From: Pseudomonadota bacterium
GTDB taxonomy: Bacteria > Pseudomonadota > Alphaproteobacteria > Rhizobiales > Xanthobacteraceae
Reading direction: 5' to 3'
NCBI GenBank assembly: GCA_021779635.1
Contig: JAJYAH010000051.1
Coordinates: 1 to 17,506 of the forward strand
Length of the DNA: 17,506 nucleotides
The translations under genes and the position numbers were made by a program. Positions within the stretch are counted from its first letter, which is position 1. Every line of letters starts with the position of its first letter. Under the pieces are notes generated by a model, which saw only the letters and a program-made list of their open reading frames with translations, was not told the origin of the DNA and did not search any database. Positions 6,905 through 15,595 of the stretch are shown one piece after another.

Positions 6905-7849
6905 ATGAACGATACACCTCCGGAAAAGACCAAGCTGAGCTGGTGGCGGCGGCTGTCCGGCGGACTGAAGCGAACGTCAAGTTCGCTCGGGACCGCGGTG
7001 GCCGATCTCGTCACCAAGCGCAAGCTCGACCGCGCGATGCTCGACGATATCGAGGACGTGCTGCTGCGCGCCGATCTCGGGACCGAGGTCGCCGCGCGCA
7101 TCGCCGCCGCGGTCGGCGTCGGCCGTTACGACAAGGCGATCTCGGCGGATGATGTCAAAACCGTGGTCGCGGCCGAAGTGGAGAAAGTCCTGGTTCCGGT
7201 GGCAAAACCGCTGTCGATCGACCGGACGCACCAGCCATTCGTCATCCTGGTGGTCGGGGTCAACGGTTCCGGTAAAACCACCACCATCGGCAAACTGGCG
7301 GCCAAGTTCAGCGCCGAAGGCCGCAAGGTCATGCTGGCGGCCGGCGACACCTTTCGCGCCGCTGCGATCGAGCAGCTCAAGATCTGGGGCGACCGCACCA
7401 AGTCGCCGGTGATCGCGGGCGCGCAGGGTTCGGATTCGGCGAGCCTGGCGTTTAATGCCCTCACCGCGGCGCGGGAGGGAAAGCTCGACGTGCTGCTGGT
7501 CGATACCGCCGGGCGGCTGCAGAACAAGGCCGAATTGATGAACGAGCTTGAAAAAGTGGTTCGCGTCGTCAAGAAGGTCGATGCTTCGGCGCCGCACGCG
7601 GTGCTGCTGGTGCTCGACGCCACGGTGGGACAAAATGCGCTGTCGCAGGTCGAGGCGTTTCAGCGTACCGCGGGCGTGACGGGCCTGGTGATGACAAAAC
7701 TCGACGGCACGGCGCGCGGCGGCATTCTGGTGGCGCTCGCCGAAAAGTACAAACTGCCGGTGCACTTTATCGGCGTCGGCGAGGGCATCGACGATCTCGC
7801 GCCGTTCACCGCGCATGAGTTCGCGCGGGCGATCGCAGGGATTGAATAG
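6905..7849 (+). CDS. ftsY: Signal recognition particle receptor FtsY
   Basis: FtsY is the inner-membrane-associated GTPase that receives Ffh-ribosome complexes. The 314-residue protein has the NG core only. A short basic amphipathic N-terminus (LSWWRRLSGGLKR, 11-23) likely binds membrane; the N domain spans about 30-100 and the G domain about 110-314. Motifs are GVNGSGKT (118-125), GDTFRAAA (147-154), DTAGRL (200-205) and TKLDGTARGG (264-273). The long acidic A domain of E. coli FtsY is absent, as is common in alphaproteobacteria. RLQNK after DTAG distinguishes it from Ffh. The ATG at 6905 fits the family N-terminus, but the sequence before it (acacacccccgat) has no Shine-Dalgarno. The gene probably shares transcription with yciB downstream. 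Confidence 0.97.
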   Translation: MNDTPPEKTKLSWWRRLSGGLKRTSSSLGTAVADLVTKRKLDRAMLDDIEDVLLRADLGTEVAARIAAAVGVGRYDKAISADDVKTVVAAEVEKVLVPVAKPLSIDRTHQPFVILVVGVNGSGKTTTIGKLAAKFSAEGRKVMLAAGDTFRAAAIEQLKIWGDRTKSPVIAGAQGSDSASLAFNALTAAREGKLDVLLVDTAGRLQNKAELMNELEKVVRVVKKVDASAPHAVLLVLDATVGQNALSQVEAFQRTAGVTGLVMTKLDGTARGGILVALAEKYKLPVHFIGVGEGIDDLAPFTAHEFARAIAGIE

Positions 7850-7853
7850 GCTT

Positions 7854-7956
7854 CATCCGTCGAGATGCACGCAAGACGCGCGCTCCTCAGGATGAGGGAA
7901 GGGCAAAGCCAATATCCTCATCCTGAGGAGGTGCGAAGCACCGTCTCGAAGGATGG
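7854..7956. repeat. Second type of imperfect palindromic intergenic element
   Basis: The left arm (7854 to about 7899, starting catccgtcgagatgc and ending ctcctcaggatgagg) is the imperfect reverse complement of the right arm (about 7918-7956, starting cctcatcctgaggagg and ending ctcgaaggatgg). The innermost 14-15 bp match perfectly. It fills most of the 133-bp ftsY-yciB gap. Sequences of the form CCTCATCCTGAGGAG...TCTCGAAGGATGG are, from memory, highly repeated between genes in Bradyrhizobium and relatives. The transcript would form a long hairpin that could stabilise or separate the two messages. Confidence 0.8.
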
Positions 7957-7982
7957 CAACGCGACGAATTTGATGGAATTGA

Positions 7983-8588
7983 ATGATGGACAAGACCACG
8001 CCGCATCCGCTGTTCAAGCTCGCGACCGAACTTGGGCCGTTGCTGATCTTCTTCATCGCCAACGCCAAATTCCATCTGTTCGTCGCCACCGGCGCGTTCA
8101 TGGTGGCGGTCGTGGCGGCGATGATCGCCTCTTACGTGGTGACGCGACACATACCGATCATGGCGCTGGTCACCGGCATCATCGTCATCGTGTTCGGCAC
8201 GCTGACGCTGGTGTTGCACGATGAGACCTTCATCAAGGTCAAGCCGACCATCATCTACGGGCTGTTCGCCGCGGTTCTCGGCGGCGGTTTGCTGTTCGGC
8301 CGTTCCTTCATCGCGATCATGTTCGACCAGATGTTCAATCTCACGCCGCAGGGATGGCGGAGCCTGACCATGCGCTGGGCGCTGTTCTTTTTCGCCATGG
8401 CGATCCTGAACGAAGTTATCTGGCGCACCCAGACCACCGATTTCTGGGTTGCTTTCAAGGCTTTCGGGGTAATTCCGCTGACGATGGGCTTCGCAATCAC
8501 GCAGATGCCGCTGATCAAGCGCTATCAGGTCGAGCCGGTATCGCTCGAAACGAGCGAAGCCGAGGCCGGCGACGTGTCGAACGGGTGA
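7983..8588 (+). CDS. yciB: Septation protein A (YciB/IspZ family) inner-membrane protein
   Basis: This is a 201-residue polytopic membrane protein with about five to six hydrophobic segments (near 14-30, 32-50, 55-72, 80-100, 122-140 and 148-168). The family pattern is clear in [20 protein letters not shown] at the N-terminus, [19 protein letters not shown] in the middle, and [20 protein letters not shown] near 142-161. YciB homologues act in cell-envelope and division processes, and the precise biochemical role is not settled. Two tandem ATGs (7983 and 7986) are possible starts, with GGAA upstream. It follows ftsY on the same strand across a palindromic repeat and converges with ccmG. Confidence 0.93.
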   Translation: MMDKTTPHPLFKLATELGPLLIFFIANAKFHLFVATGAFMVAVVAAMIASYVVTRHIPIMALVTGIIVIVFGTLTLVLHDETFIKVKPTIIYGLFAAVLGGGLLFGRSFIAIMFDQMFNLTPQGWRSLTMRWALFFFAMAILNEVIWRTQTTDFWVAFKAFGVIPLTMGFAITQMPLIKRYQVEPVSLETSEAEAGDVSNG

Positions 8589-8620
8589 GTAACGAGTCCC
8601 GGACGCAGCCCAAGGGGCCG

Positions 8621-8648
8621 TTCAAGACCCGGCGATTCAAGACCCGGC
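8621..8648. repeat. 13-bp direct repeat duplicating the ccmG stop region
   Basis: TTCAAGACCCGGC occurs at 8621-8633 and again at 8636-8648, a 15-bp period. The second copy contains the last codons and TGA stop of ccmG on the minus strand. Because the period is a multiple of three, the duplicate carries another in-frame TGA downstream. It looks like a small tandem duplication. Confidence 0.75.
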
Positions 8649-9263
8649 CTTCAGCGCCTTGTCGATCTCCACCCTGAGCACGGTGTCGATGTTATCAGGC
8701 ATGATCGGGCCGACCATCTTGTAGGCGATAGTGCCGTTGCGCCCCACGATGAAGGTTTCCGGCACACCATAGACACCCCATTCGATCGCGGCGCGGCCGT
8801 TGCCGTCGACACCGACGATGGCGAACGGATTGCCATAGCGGCCGAGGAAACGCCGGGCGTTTTCCGGCGTGTCCTTGTAGTTGATGCCGACCATCTGCAG
8901 CCGCTTGTCCTTGCCGAGTTCGGTCAATAGCGGCGCTTCGTCATGGCACGGCACGCACCATGACGCCCAGACGTTGACGACGCTGACTTTGCCTTTGAAC
9001 ATGGCGGGATCGAGCCCGGGTATCTGCGTGCCGCTATCGAGCAGGCCCGGCAGCGGCGGCAGCGCGGTCGGCGGGGCGGGGTGACCGATCAAGGCCGAAG
9101 GGATTTTCGACGGATCGCCCTCGCCGAGCCGGAACCAGAAGATCGCGGCCAGCAAACCGAACGCCAGCAGCGGCAGCGCCATCAGCCAGGAGCGGCGTTG
9201 CGGGGACTTGCCGGATGTCTCGGGCATTGATGTCACGGGATCTGACGCATTGGGCTCGTTCAT
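8637..9263 (-). CDS. ccmG: Thiol:disulfide oxidoreductase CcmG/DsbE
   Basis: CcmG is a membrane-anchored periplasmic thioredoxin-like protein that helps keep the CxxCH cysteines of apocytochrome c reduced for heme ligation. The 208-residue product has one N-terminal transmembrane anchor (about 26-44) and a thioredoxin fold with the active site WCVPC (C103, C106). It also has the cis-proline segment GVYGVPETF and the family-typical [23 protein letters not shown] upstream of the active site. The ATG at 9263 overlaps the ccmD stop (ATGA), marking it as the last gene of the ccmABCDG operon. A second Met at residue 13 is possible, but the overlap favours the first. Confidence 0.95.
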   Translation of the reverse strand: MNEPNASDPVTSMPETSGKSPQRRSWLMALPLLAFGLLAAIFWFRLGEGDPSKIPSALIGHPAPPTALPPLPGLLDSGTQIPGLDPAMFKGKVSVVNVWASWCVPCHDEAPLLTELGKDKRLQMVGINYKDTPENARRFLGRYGNPFAIVGVDGNGRAAIEWGVYGVPETFIVGRNGTIAYKMVGPIMPDNIDTVLRVEIDKALKAGS

Positions 9264-9439
9264 CGGATGTCCGTCACGCTGCGCCCGGAGCGCCGGACCA
9301 CGCCGCTGGCCTCGAGCTCGCGCAGGCGCTGCTTCTGGCGGCGATAATCAATCACGATCCAGATAATCAGGATCAGCACCACGGCTGTTACCAGCATATA
9401 GGATGTCACGATAAAGGAGGCGTAGGGACCGAGCGACAT
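9260..9439 (-). CDS. ccmD: Heme exporter protein CcmD
   Basis: This 59-residue protein is easily missed because it lies at the end of a longer open frame. It has one transmembrane helix (about 10-30) followed by a basic cytoplasmic tail, the standard CcmD plan. In the cytochrome c maturation system CcmD helps release holo-CcmE from the CcmABC complex. The opening [14 protein letters not shown] and the tail [20 protein letters not shown] are family-like. The ATG at 9439 is 5 nt after the ccmC stop, and the stop overlaps the ccmG start by 4 bp. Position and size make the call secure. Confidence 0.93.
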   Translation of the reverse strand: MSLGPYASFIVTSYMLVTAVVLILIIWIVIDYRRQKQRLRELEASGVVRRSGRSVTDIR

Positions 9440-9444
9440 CGCCG

Positions 9445-10185
9445 TCACGCCGAACGCTGGCTGGCTTGCGTCACCTGCATCAATTGCAGCGCGCGCACCC
9501 GGCGACGCAGGATTTCGTTGCGCATCGCCGCCAGATGCAGCGTGACGAACAACAGCGAAAACGCCAGCGCCATCACCAGCAGCGGAATCAAAAACGCGCG
9601 ATCGAGCGTGGAGCCGCCCATCCGAAACACCGAGGCCGGTTGATGCAGCGTATTCCACCAGTCCACCGAGAATTTGATGATCGGCAGGTTGATGGCGCCG
9701 ACCAGCGTCAGCACCGCGGCGGCGCGCGCGGCCCGTGACGGATCTTCGACCGCGCGCCACAGCGCCATCAGGCCGAGATACATCAGAAACAGGATCAGCA
9801 TCGAGGTCAGGCGCGCATCCCATTCCCAATAGGTGCCCCACATCGGACGTCCCCACAGCGATCCGGTGACCAGCGCGAGAAACGTGAAGGCGGCGCCGAT
9901 CGGGGCGGCCGCCTTGGCAGCGACGTCCGCCAGCGGATGCCGCCACACCAGCGTGCCCAGTGCTGCCAAGCTCATCACGCCCCATACGAACATCGACAGC
10001 CACGCATTCGGCACATGGATGAACATGATCTTCACCGTCGCGCCCTGCTGGTAATCGTCGGGCGCCATCGCCGATTGATAGAGGCCGATCAGCAGCAGAA
10101 CAGCGGTGGCAGCGGCGAGCCACGGCAACAGGCGCGTGGTCAGCGTCAGGAACCGGGTGGGGTTGGCGAGATCGATCAGCGTCAT
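9445..10185 (-). CDS. ccmC: Heme exporter protein CcmC
   Basis: CcmC is a six-helix inner-membrane protein of the heme-handling superfamily that loads heme onto CcmE. In the 246-residue product the periplasmic tryptophan-rich signature WGTYWEWD is at 116-123. The two likely heme-ligand histidines are H57 (IHVPNAW) and H181 (WNTLHQPAS). The ATG at 10185 is preceded by AGGAA 5 nt upstream and gives the expected N-terminus. A TTG 36 bp further upstream is in frame but less likely. It is separated from ccmB by 94 bp with no recognisable element, the only loose junction in this operon. Confidence 0.96.
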   Translation of the reverse strand: MTLIDLANPTRFLTLTTRLLPWLAAATAVLLLIGLYQSAMAPDDYQQGATVKIMFIHVPNAWLSMFVWGVMSLAALGTLVWRHPLADVAAKAAAPIGAAFTFLALVTGSLWGRPMWGTYWEWDARLTSMLILFLMYLGLMALWRAVEDPSRAARAAAVLTLVGAINLPIIKFSVDWWNTLHQPASVFRMGGSTLDRAFLIPLLVMALAFSLLFVTLHLAAMRNEILRRRVRALQLMQVTQASQRSA

Positions 10186-10279
10186 GGCGTTCCTGATAGT
10201 CGCTGCGGCCCCGGCAGACAATGCGGCTTGTGCTGTTTCATTCGGTCTCAGCCAGAGTTGATCGGCATCGATTCGGGGC

Positions 10280-10948
10280 TCAGTCGAGGCCGTGCCGCAG
10301 GCTCGCGGCGGCAGCGAACGGTCCGATCACGAAGCTGACAAGCGACAGCGCGCACAGGATCGAAAACGGCGTGCCGAACGACGACGGTCCGCTGATGGCT
10401 GCTTCGGACGCGGCGACGCCGAAAATCAGCACCGGGATCGACAACGGCAGCACCAGCACCGCCAGCAGCAATCCGCCGCGATGCAGTGTCACCGCCAGTG
10501 CCGCGCCGATCATTCCGGTAAAGGTCAGCGCCGGCGTGCCTGCCAGCAGCGTCAAGGCGACGGCCGACGTTGAGCCGGCGTCGAGATTCAATAACAGCCC
10601 CAGAACCGGCGTGGCGATGATCAGCGGCAATCCCGCGGCCAGCCAGTGCGCCAGTGCTTTCGCAGCACAGGTCAATTCCAGCGGCGACCGGCTCATCACG
10701 ATCAGATCGAGCGAACCGTCCTCCTGATCGGCCATGAACAGCCGGTCAAGCGTGAGCAGGCTCGCGAGCAGGGCGCCGAGCCAGAGAATCGCCGGACCGA
10801 GCCGTGCCAGCAAGGCGAGGTCGGGTCCGAGCGCGAACGGCATCAGCACGACCACGGTGAGAAAGAACAGCACGCCGATCAGCGCGCCGCCGCCGACGCG
10901 CAGCGCGATCCGGATGTCGCGTCGAATCAGCGCGATCAGGGCGGTCAC
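10280..10948 (-). CDS. ccmB: Heme exporter permease CcmB
   Basis: CcmB is the membrane subunit that works with the CcmA ATPase in the CcmABCD complex. The 222-residue protein is highly hydrophobic with about six predicted helices. The cytoplasmic segment [20 protein letters not shown] (about 70-89) is characteristic of the family, and the N-terminal [13 protein letters not shown] precedes the first helix. The start is GTG at 10948, overlapping the ccmA stop as GTGA, so translation is probably coupled. No oddities are seen. Confidence 0.96.
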   Translation of the reverse strand: MTALIALIRRDIRIALRVGGGALIGVLFFLTVVVLMPFALGPDLALLARLGPAILWLGALLASLLTLDRLFMADQEDGSLDLIVMSRSPLELTCAAKALAHWLAAGLPLIIATPVLGLLLNLDAGSTSAVALTLLAGTPALTFTGMIGAALAVTLHRGGLLLAVLVLPLSIPVLIFGVAASEAAISGPSSFGTPFSILCALSLVSFVIGPFAAAASLRHGLD

Positions 10949-11547
10949 GATGCGCCCCCGATCCGCAATTGCTTTGCTTCTAACCCCAGCGGCGCATGGG
11001 TTGCGGCGACGATCAGGCCGCCGCGCCCGAGATGGTCGCGCATCAAGGTGGCAAACAGGCTCTGCCCGCCGGCGTCGAGCGCCGAGGTGGGCTCATCCAG
11101 TAGCCAGATCGGCCGTCGCACCGCGAGCAACCGGGCGATCGAGAGCCGCCGGCGCTGTCCGGCCGACAGATACCCCGCCGGCAAATGCGCGGCATGATCG
11201 AGCCCGACCGCGACCAGGCTCTCGGCGGCATTCGACGCCTCGCCGCCCAGAAAATCCCGCCAGAATGCCAGGTTTTCCAGCACGCTCAGGGCGGGTTTCA
11301 TCGCATCGCGGTGGCCGAGATAGTGGGCCTGTTCGGCCACGGTCCGCTCTCGCTCGCCGTCCTCCAGATCGATCGATCCGGCTACCGATGTCAGCAGGCC
11401 GGCGACGATCCGCAATAGCGACGTTTTGCCCGCTCCATTAGGGCCGGTAACGGCCAGCGCTTCGCCCGACGCGGCTGTAAAATCGAGCTCCGAGAACACC
11501 TCCCGGCCGCCCCGCACGCATTTGATGCCGCGTCCCAGGAGCCGCAT
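10945..11547 (-). CDS. ccmA: Cytochrome c biogenesis ATP-binding protein CcmA
   Basis: CcmA is the ABC-type ATPase whose ATP hydrolysis releases holo-CcmE from CcmC. The 200-residue protein has Walker A GPNGAGKT (35-42), the signature LSAGQRRR (127-134) and Walker B IWLLDEP (147-153). The [13 protein letters not shown] stretch and [18 protein letters not shown] are CcmA-like. The ATG at 11547 has GAAGGG close upstream; an open frame continues 13 codons further to an upstream ATG at 11586, but the family N-terminus favours 11547. It is the first gene of ccmABCDG and diverges from acnA across 210 bp. The other maturation genes (ccmE, F, H) are not in this window. Confidence 0.96.
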   Translation of the reverse strand: MRLLGRGIKCVRGGREVFSELDFTAASGEALAVTGPNGAGKTSLLRIVAGLLTSVAGSIDLEDGERERTVAEQAHYLGHRDAMKPALSVLENLAFWRDFLGGEASNAAESLVAVGLDHAAHLPAGYLSAGQRRRLSIARLLAVRRPIWLLDEPTSALDAGGQSLFATLMRDHLGRGGLIVAATHAPLGLEAKQLRIGGAS

Positions 11548-11618
11548 TTGCCCTTCCGTGGCCTTCCGAAATGATGGATACCGCATTGCTGCGGCACGGT
11601 TGTCGCTGTGGCGGTGCC

Positions 11619-11647
11619 ACTGGAAAGATTCTAAAAGGTTCTATAAG
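11619..11647. promoter_or_regulatory. Candidate Irr/ICE iron-responsive operator between ccmA and acnA
   Basis: ACTGGAAAGATTCTAAA (11619-11635) is an imperfect palindrome of the TTTAGAA-N3-TTCTAAA type that I recall for the Irr (iron control element) operators of Rhizobiales. The right half is a perfect TTCTAAA; the left half is degenerate. A second copy of the half-site follows one helical turn later: TTCTAAAAG (11629-11637) and TTCTATAAG (11639-11647). It sits 111 bp upstream of acnA and 72 bp upstream of ccmA. Aconitase is a known type of Irr target in this group. Assignment is inference from memory of the motif. Confidence 0.45.
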
Positions 11648-11757
11648 CCGGAACTTGATGCAGCACACAATCCGCGGCTGCAAGCCATCAGGCCAAGCCT
11701 CGCCGACGGTGTTTGGATACCCTTGCCGGGGACAACGATGAATTGGGATTGCCTCAC

Positions 11758-14478
11758 ATGACCTCGCTCGACAGCTTCAAATGCCAGAAGACCCTCAAGG
11801 TCGGCAGCAAGACCTATGTCTATTACAGCCTGCCCGCCGCCGAGAAGAACGGTCTGAAGGGAATTTCCAAGCTTCCCTATTCCATGAAGGTGCTGCTGGA
11901 AAACCTGCTGCGCAACGAAGACGACCGTACCGTCAAGAAGGCGGACATCCTGGCGGTTGCGAAGTGGCTGAAGAAGCGCAAGCTCGAGCATGAAATCGCC
12001 TTCCGGCCGGCGCGGGTGCTGATGCAGGATTTCACCGGCGTTCCGGCGGTGGTCGATCTCGCCGCGATGCGAAATGCCATGCAGGCGCTCGGCGGGGACG
12101 CGGAAAAAATCAATCCGCTGGTGCCGGTCGATCTCGTGATCGACCATTCGGTGATCGTGAATTTCTTCGGCGACAACAAGGCGTTCGGCAAGAATGTGGT
12201 CGAGGAATACAAGCAGAATCAAGAGCGCTACGAATTCCTGAAATGGGGCCAGAAGGCGTTTTCGAATTTCTCCGTGGTGCCGCCGGGCACCGGCATCTGC
12301 CATCAGGTCAATCTCGAATATCTGGCCCAGACGGTATGGACCCGAAAGGAGAAGCTGACGGTCGGCAAGAAGAAGGGCACCTTCGAGGTCGCCTATCCGG
12401 ACACGCTGGTCGGCACTGATTCGCACACCACGATGGTCAACGGCCTTGCCGTACTCGGCTGGGGCGTCGGCGGCATCGAGGCGGAAGCCGCAATGCTCGG
12501 CCAGCCGCTGTCGATGCTGCTGCCGGAAGTGGTCGGCTTCAAGCTCAAGGGACAGCTGAAGGAAGGCGTCACCGCCACCGATCTGGTGCTGACGGTGACG
12601 CAGATGCTGCGCAAGCAGGGCGTGGTCGGCAAGTTCGTGGAATTTTTCGGCCCGGGCCTGGATTATCTCTCGGTGGCCGACAAGGCGACCATCGGCAACA
12701 TGGCGCCGGAATATGGCGCGACGTGCGGCTTCTTCCCGGTCGATTCCGAGACCGTCGATTATCTCAAGACCTCGGGCCGCAAGTCCGACCGGGTCGCGCT
12801 GGTAACCGCCTATGCCAAGGCGCAGGGCCTGTTCCGCACCGCCAAATCGCCCGATCCGGTCTTCACCGAGACCCTGACACTGGATCTCGGCGACGTGGTG
12901 CCGTCGATGGCCGGCCCGAAGCGTCCCGAGGGCCGCGTCGCGCTGCCCGCGGTTGCGGAGGGTTTCGCCGCGGCGATGACCAGCGAATACAAGAAAGCCG
13001 CCGATGCCTCCAAGCGTTACCCGGTGGAGAATCGCAATTTCGATCTTGGCCATGGCGACGTTGTGATCGCGGCGATCACCTCGTGCACCAACACCTCCAA
13101 TCCGAGTGTGCTGATCGGCGCCGGGCTGCTGGCGCGCAATGCCGCCGCCAAAGGCCTTACTGCAAAGCCCTGGGTCAAGACTTCGCTGGCGCCGGGCAGC
13201 CAGGTGGTCGCGGAATATCTTTCCAATTCCGGACTGCAGCTCGATCTCGACAAGGTCGGCTTCAATCTGGTCGGCTTCGGCTGCACCACCTGCATCGGCA
13301 ATTCCGGGCCGCTGCCGGAAGAGATTTCGAAGTCGATCAATGACAGTGGCATCATCGGCGCCGCGGTGCTGTCGGGTAATCGCAACTTCGAAGGCCGCGT
13401 CAGCCCGGATGTGCAGGCCAACTATCTGGCTTCGCCGCCGCTGGTGGTGGCCTATGCGCTGGCCGGAACGGTGACGAAAAATCTCGCGGTCGAGCCGATC
13501 GCCAATGGCCGGGACGGCAAGCCGGTTTATCTGAAGGACATCTGGCCGACGGCCAAGGAAATAAACGCGTTGATGAAGAAGTTCGTGACCGCGGCGATCT
13601 TCAAGAAGCGTTACGCCGACGTGTTCAAGGGCGACACCAATTGGCGCAAGATCAAGACCGTCGAGAGCGAAACCTATCGCTGGAACATGAGTTCGACCTA
13701 CGTTCAGAACCCGCCTTACTTCGAAGGCATGAAGAAAGAGCCGGAACCGATCGTCGATGTCGTCGACGCACGCATTCTGGCTGTTTTCGGCGACAAGATC
13801 ACCACCGACCACATCTCGCCGGCCGGCGCGATCAAGCTGACGTCGCCGGCAGGCAAATATCTCTCCGAACACCAGGTGCGCCCGGCCGACTTCAATCAAT
13901 ACGGTACCCGGCGCGGCAATCATGAAGTCATGATGCGCGGCACCTTCGCCAATATCCGCATCAAGAACTTCATGCTGAAGGGCGCCGACGGCAATATCCC
14001 CGAAGGCGGCCTGACCAAGCATTGGCCCGACGGCGAGCAGATGTCGATCTACGATGCCGCGATGAAGTATCAGGCCGAGAAAGTGCCGCTGGTGGTTTTC
14101 GCCGGCGCCGAATACGGCAACGGCTCGTCGCGCGACTGGGCGGCGAAGGGAACGCGGCTGCTCGGCGTCCGCGCCGTGATTTGCCAGAGCTTCGAACGCA
14201 TCCATCGCTCCAATCTCGTCGGTATGGGTGTATTGCCGCTGACGTTCGAGGACGGCGTGTCCTGGCAGTCGATCGGGTTGAAGGGCGATGAGACGGTGAC
14301 GATTCGCGGGTTGCAGGGCGATCTGAAACCACGCCAGAAGCTGACGGCCGAGATCGTCTCCGGCGATGGCTCGTTGCAGCGCGTCTCGTTGCTGTGCCGC
14401 ATCGATACGCTCGACGAACTCGAATACTATCGAAACGGGGGCATTCTGCACTACGTGCTGCGCAAACTGGCGGCCTGA
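11758..14478 (+). CDS. acnA: Aconitate hydratase AcnA
   Basis: AcnA interconverts citrate and isocitrate in the TCA cycle with a [4Fe-4S] cluster. The 906-residue protein has the AcnA/IRP1 domain order. The cluster-binding cysteines are C443 ([10 protein letters not shown]) and C509 with C512 ([11 protein letters not shown]), close to the IRP1 positions. The C-terminal swivel domain shows [19 protein letters not shown] and [20 protein letters not shown]. Length is typical. The ATG at 11758 gives the family N-terminus [12 protein letters not shown], and an in-frame ATG at 11713 would add 15 unrelated residues. The ribosome-binding site is weak (a GGGA tract about 10 nt upstream). It is divergent from the ccm operon, has a candidate iron-responsive site upstream, and a hairpin follows the stop. 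Confidence 0.98.
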   Translation: MTSLDSFKCQKTLKVGSKTYVYYSLPAAEKNGLKGISKLPYSMKVLLENLLRNEDDRTVKKADILAVAKWLKKRKLEHEIAFRPARVLMQDFTGVPAVVDLAAMRNAMQALGGDAEKINPLVPVDLVIDHSVIVNFFGDNKAFGKNVVEEYKQNQERYEFLKWGQKAFSNFSVVPPGTGICHQVNLEYLAQTVWTRKEKLTVGKKKGTFEVAYPDTLVGTDSHTTMVNGLAVLGWGVGGIEAEAAMLGQPLSMLLPEVVGFKLKGQLKEGVTATDLVLTVTQMLRKQGVVGKFVEFFGPGLDYLSVADKATIGNMAPEYGATCGFFPVDSETVDYLKTSGRKSDRVALVTAYAKAQGLFRTAKSPDPVFTETLTLDLGDVVPSMAGPKRPEGRVALPAVAEGFAAAMTSEYKKAADASKRYPVENRNFDLGHGDVVIAAITSCTNTSNPSVLIGAGLLARNAAAKGLTAKPWVKTSLAPGSQVVAEYLSNSGLQLDLDKVGFNLVGFGCTTCIGNSGPLPEEISKSINDSGIIGAAVLSGNRNFEGRVSPDVQANYLASPPLVVAYALAGTVTKNLAVEPIANGRDGKPVYLKDIWPTAKEINALMKKFVTAAIFKKRYADVFKGDTNWRKIKTVESETYRWNMSSTYVQNPPYFEGMKKEPEPIVDVVDARILAVFGDKITTDHISPAGAIKLTSPAGKYLSEHQVRPADFNQYGTRRGNHEVMMRGTFANIRIKNFMLKGADGNIPEGGLTKHWPDGEQMSIYDAAMKYQAEKVPLVVFAGAEYGNGSSRDWAAKGTRLLGVRAVICQSFERIHRSNLVGMGVLPLTFEDGVSWQSIGLKGDETVTIRGLQGDLKPRQKLTAEIVSGDGSLQRVSLLCRIDTLDELEYYRNGGILHYVLRKLAA

Positions 14479-14528
14479 TGCGAATCGTTATCGGTGCCTC
14501 ACTGCGAAGTGAGTGGCGAGTGAAGGGG

Positions 14529-14555
14529 AGGCGGCCTATGAAAGACCGCCTTTCT
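14529..14555 (+). terminator. Probable weak terminator after acnA
   Basis: AGGCGG (14529-14534) and CCGCCT (14546-14551) form a 6-bp perfect stem around an 11-nt loop, followed by TTTCT. It lies 50 bp after the acnA stop on the same strand. The stem and U-run are short, so termination may be partial. Confidence 0.5.
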
Positions 14556-14634
14556 GCATTCGAAGGCCGGCGCGATCAGTGCCGCATGGCAGATGCGATC
14601 ACGGCGGCGGCGCGGAAGTCTCCCGGTTTCCAGT

Positions 14635-15399
14635 ATGACAGCGATGATGGCCTATAATTGTATTTCGCGGTGGTCAGGCGCGCTTGGCGTCTGCGCGATC
14701 GTAGCAATCGTCCGTCCAGCCCTTGCCGAACCGCGCGCGGTGGTGGAGCTTTTCACGTCGCAAGGCTGCTCGTCGTGCCCGGCGGCCGACAAGATCATGG
14801 GTGAGCTCGCCAAGGATCCATCGATCGTCGCGTTGAGCATGCCGATCGACTACTGGGATTATCTCGGCTGGAAAGACACGCTGGCGGACGCGCGCTTCAG
14901 CGCTCGCCAGAAGGCCTATTCGCGGATGCGCGGCGATCGCGAAGTCTATACGCCGCAAGTTGTCGTCAACGGCTCGGCGCATGTGATCGGCAGCGATCGC
15001 GCCGGCATTGAAGGCGCAATCGGCGATACCAAGAAAGTCGATGGTGTGATGTCGGTGCCGGTCTCGATTACGCTGACCGGCAAGCAAATCAATGTTTCGG
15101 TCGCCGCCCCCAGCAGGGGGCCTACCGCGATGCACGGCGAAATCTGGATCGGTTCGATCTCGAAAGCGGTGCCGATTGCGATCGGGCGCGGCGAGAATCG
15201 CGGCCGCGAAGTCACGTACTATAATGTGGTGCGTAACCTGCTGAAGGTCGGCGACTGGAACGGCAGCTCCGGGAGCTGGACCGTGCCGCTGGAAAATATT
15301 TCCCGCGAGGGCGTCGATGCCGCGGTGGTTTATATCCAGGATGGCAATCGCGACAGGCCCGGTCCGATGCTGGGCGCGGCGTATACGTCGCTTCACTGA
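14635..15399 (+). CDS. Exported DUF1223 thioredoxin-like protein
   Basis: The product is about 254 residues, with an N-terminal signal sequence (hydrophobic run near 14-30, likely cleavage after RPALA). A DUF1223 domain follows, starting EPRAVVELFTSQGCSSCPAA. The CSSC motif (C45, C48) sits where a thioredoxin-fold active site would be, suggesting a periplasmic redox role, but no substrate is known. PIDYWDYLGWKDTLADARFSAR (about 76-97) and the YTPQVVVNG strand are family hallmarks. Possible starts are ATG at 14593, 14635, 14644 or 14647; none has a strong ribosome-binding site. 14635 is chosen as giving a plausible signal peptide. It is the last plus-strand gene before a 508-bp non-coding stretch. 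Confidence 0.88.
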   Translation: MTAMMAYNCISRWSGALGVCAIVAIVRPALAEPRAVVELFTSQGCSSCPAADKIMGELAKDPSIVALSMPIDYWDYLGWKDTLADARFSARQKAYSRMRGDREVYTPQVVVNGSAHVIGSDRAGIEGAIGDTKKVDGVMSVPVSITLTGKQINVSVAAPSRGPTAMHGEIWIGSISKAVPIAIGRGENRGREVTYYNVVRNLLKVGDWNGSSGSWTVPLENISREGVDAAVVYIQDGNRDRPGPMLGAAYTSLH

Positions 15400-15430
15400 T
15401 TGATCTCACCGAGACTTTTGCTTCGCGCGG

Positions 15431-15473
15431 GCGGTTTGCGGTTCGCAAGGCCGATGACCTTGCTTGCAACCGG
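15431..15473. repeat. Imperfect inverted repeat downstream of the DUF1223 gene
   Basis: The inner stem GCAAGG (15445-15450) / CCTTGC (15458-15463) is perfect around a 7-nt loop. The outer arms GCGGTTTGC (15431-15439) and GCAACCGG (15466-15473) pair imperfectly. There is no T-tract on either side. It begins 32 bp after the DUF1223 stop, so it may protect or end that message. Confidence 0.5.
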
Positions 15474-15564
15474 CCTGTTATGGCGCCGTCTTGTGAATTG
15501 CCGATGCCATCGACCTATGGCGGCGCCGAGACGGTCGGTGAGTCCAAACGAAAAACGGGAACCC

Positions 15565-15595
15565 AAAAACAAAAAGGACCAACTCTCGTTGGCCC
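15565..15595 (-). terminator. Intrinsic terminator on the minus strand in a gene-free region
   Basis: On the minus strand GGGCCAAC-GAGA-GTTGGTCC (15595 to 15576) is followed directly by TTTTTGTTTTT (15575 to 15565). The stem is 8 bp with one G-U pair. The same pair would be an A-C mismatch in a plus-strand transcript, so structure and T-tract both point to minus-strand use. No protein gene on the minus strand precedes it within this spacer. Confidence 0.72.

Noticed and set aside
6977..7816. A 279-codon open frame antisense to ftsY
   Set aside because: This is a shadow of ftsY; no motifs and no ribosome-binding site.
9260..10123. A 287-codon minus-strand frame read as one protein
   Set aside because: Only its last 59 codons are real (ccmD). 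The rest is a shifted frame of ccmC.
11641..14451. A 936-codon open frame antisense to acnA
   Set aside because: It mirrors the coding strand of a clear aconitase gene. The translation is rich in R, H, D and Q with no recognisable domain, as expected for an antisense frame in GC-rich DNA.
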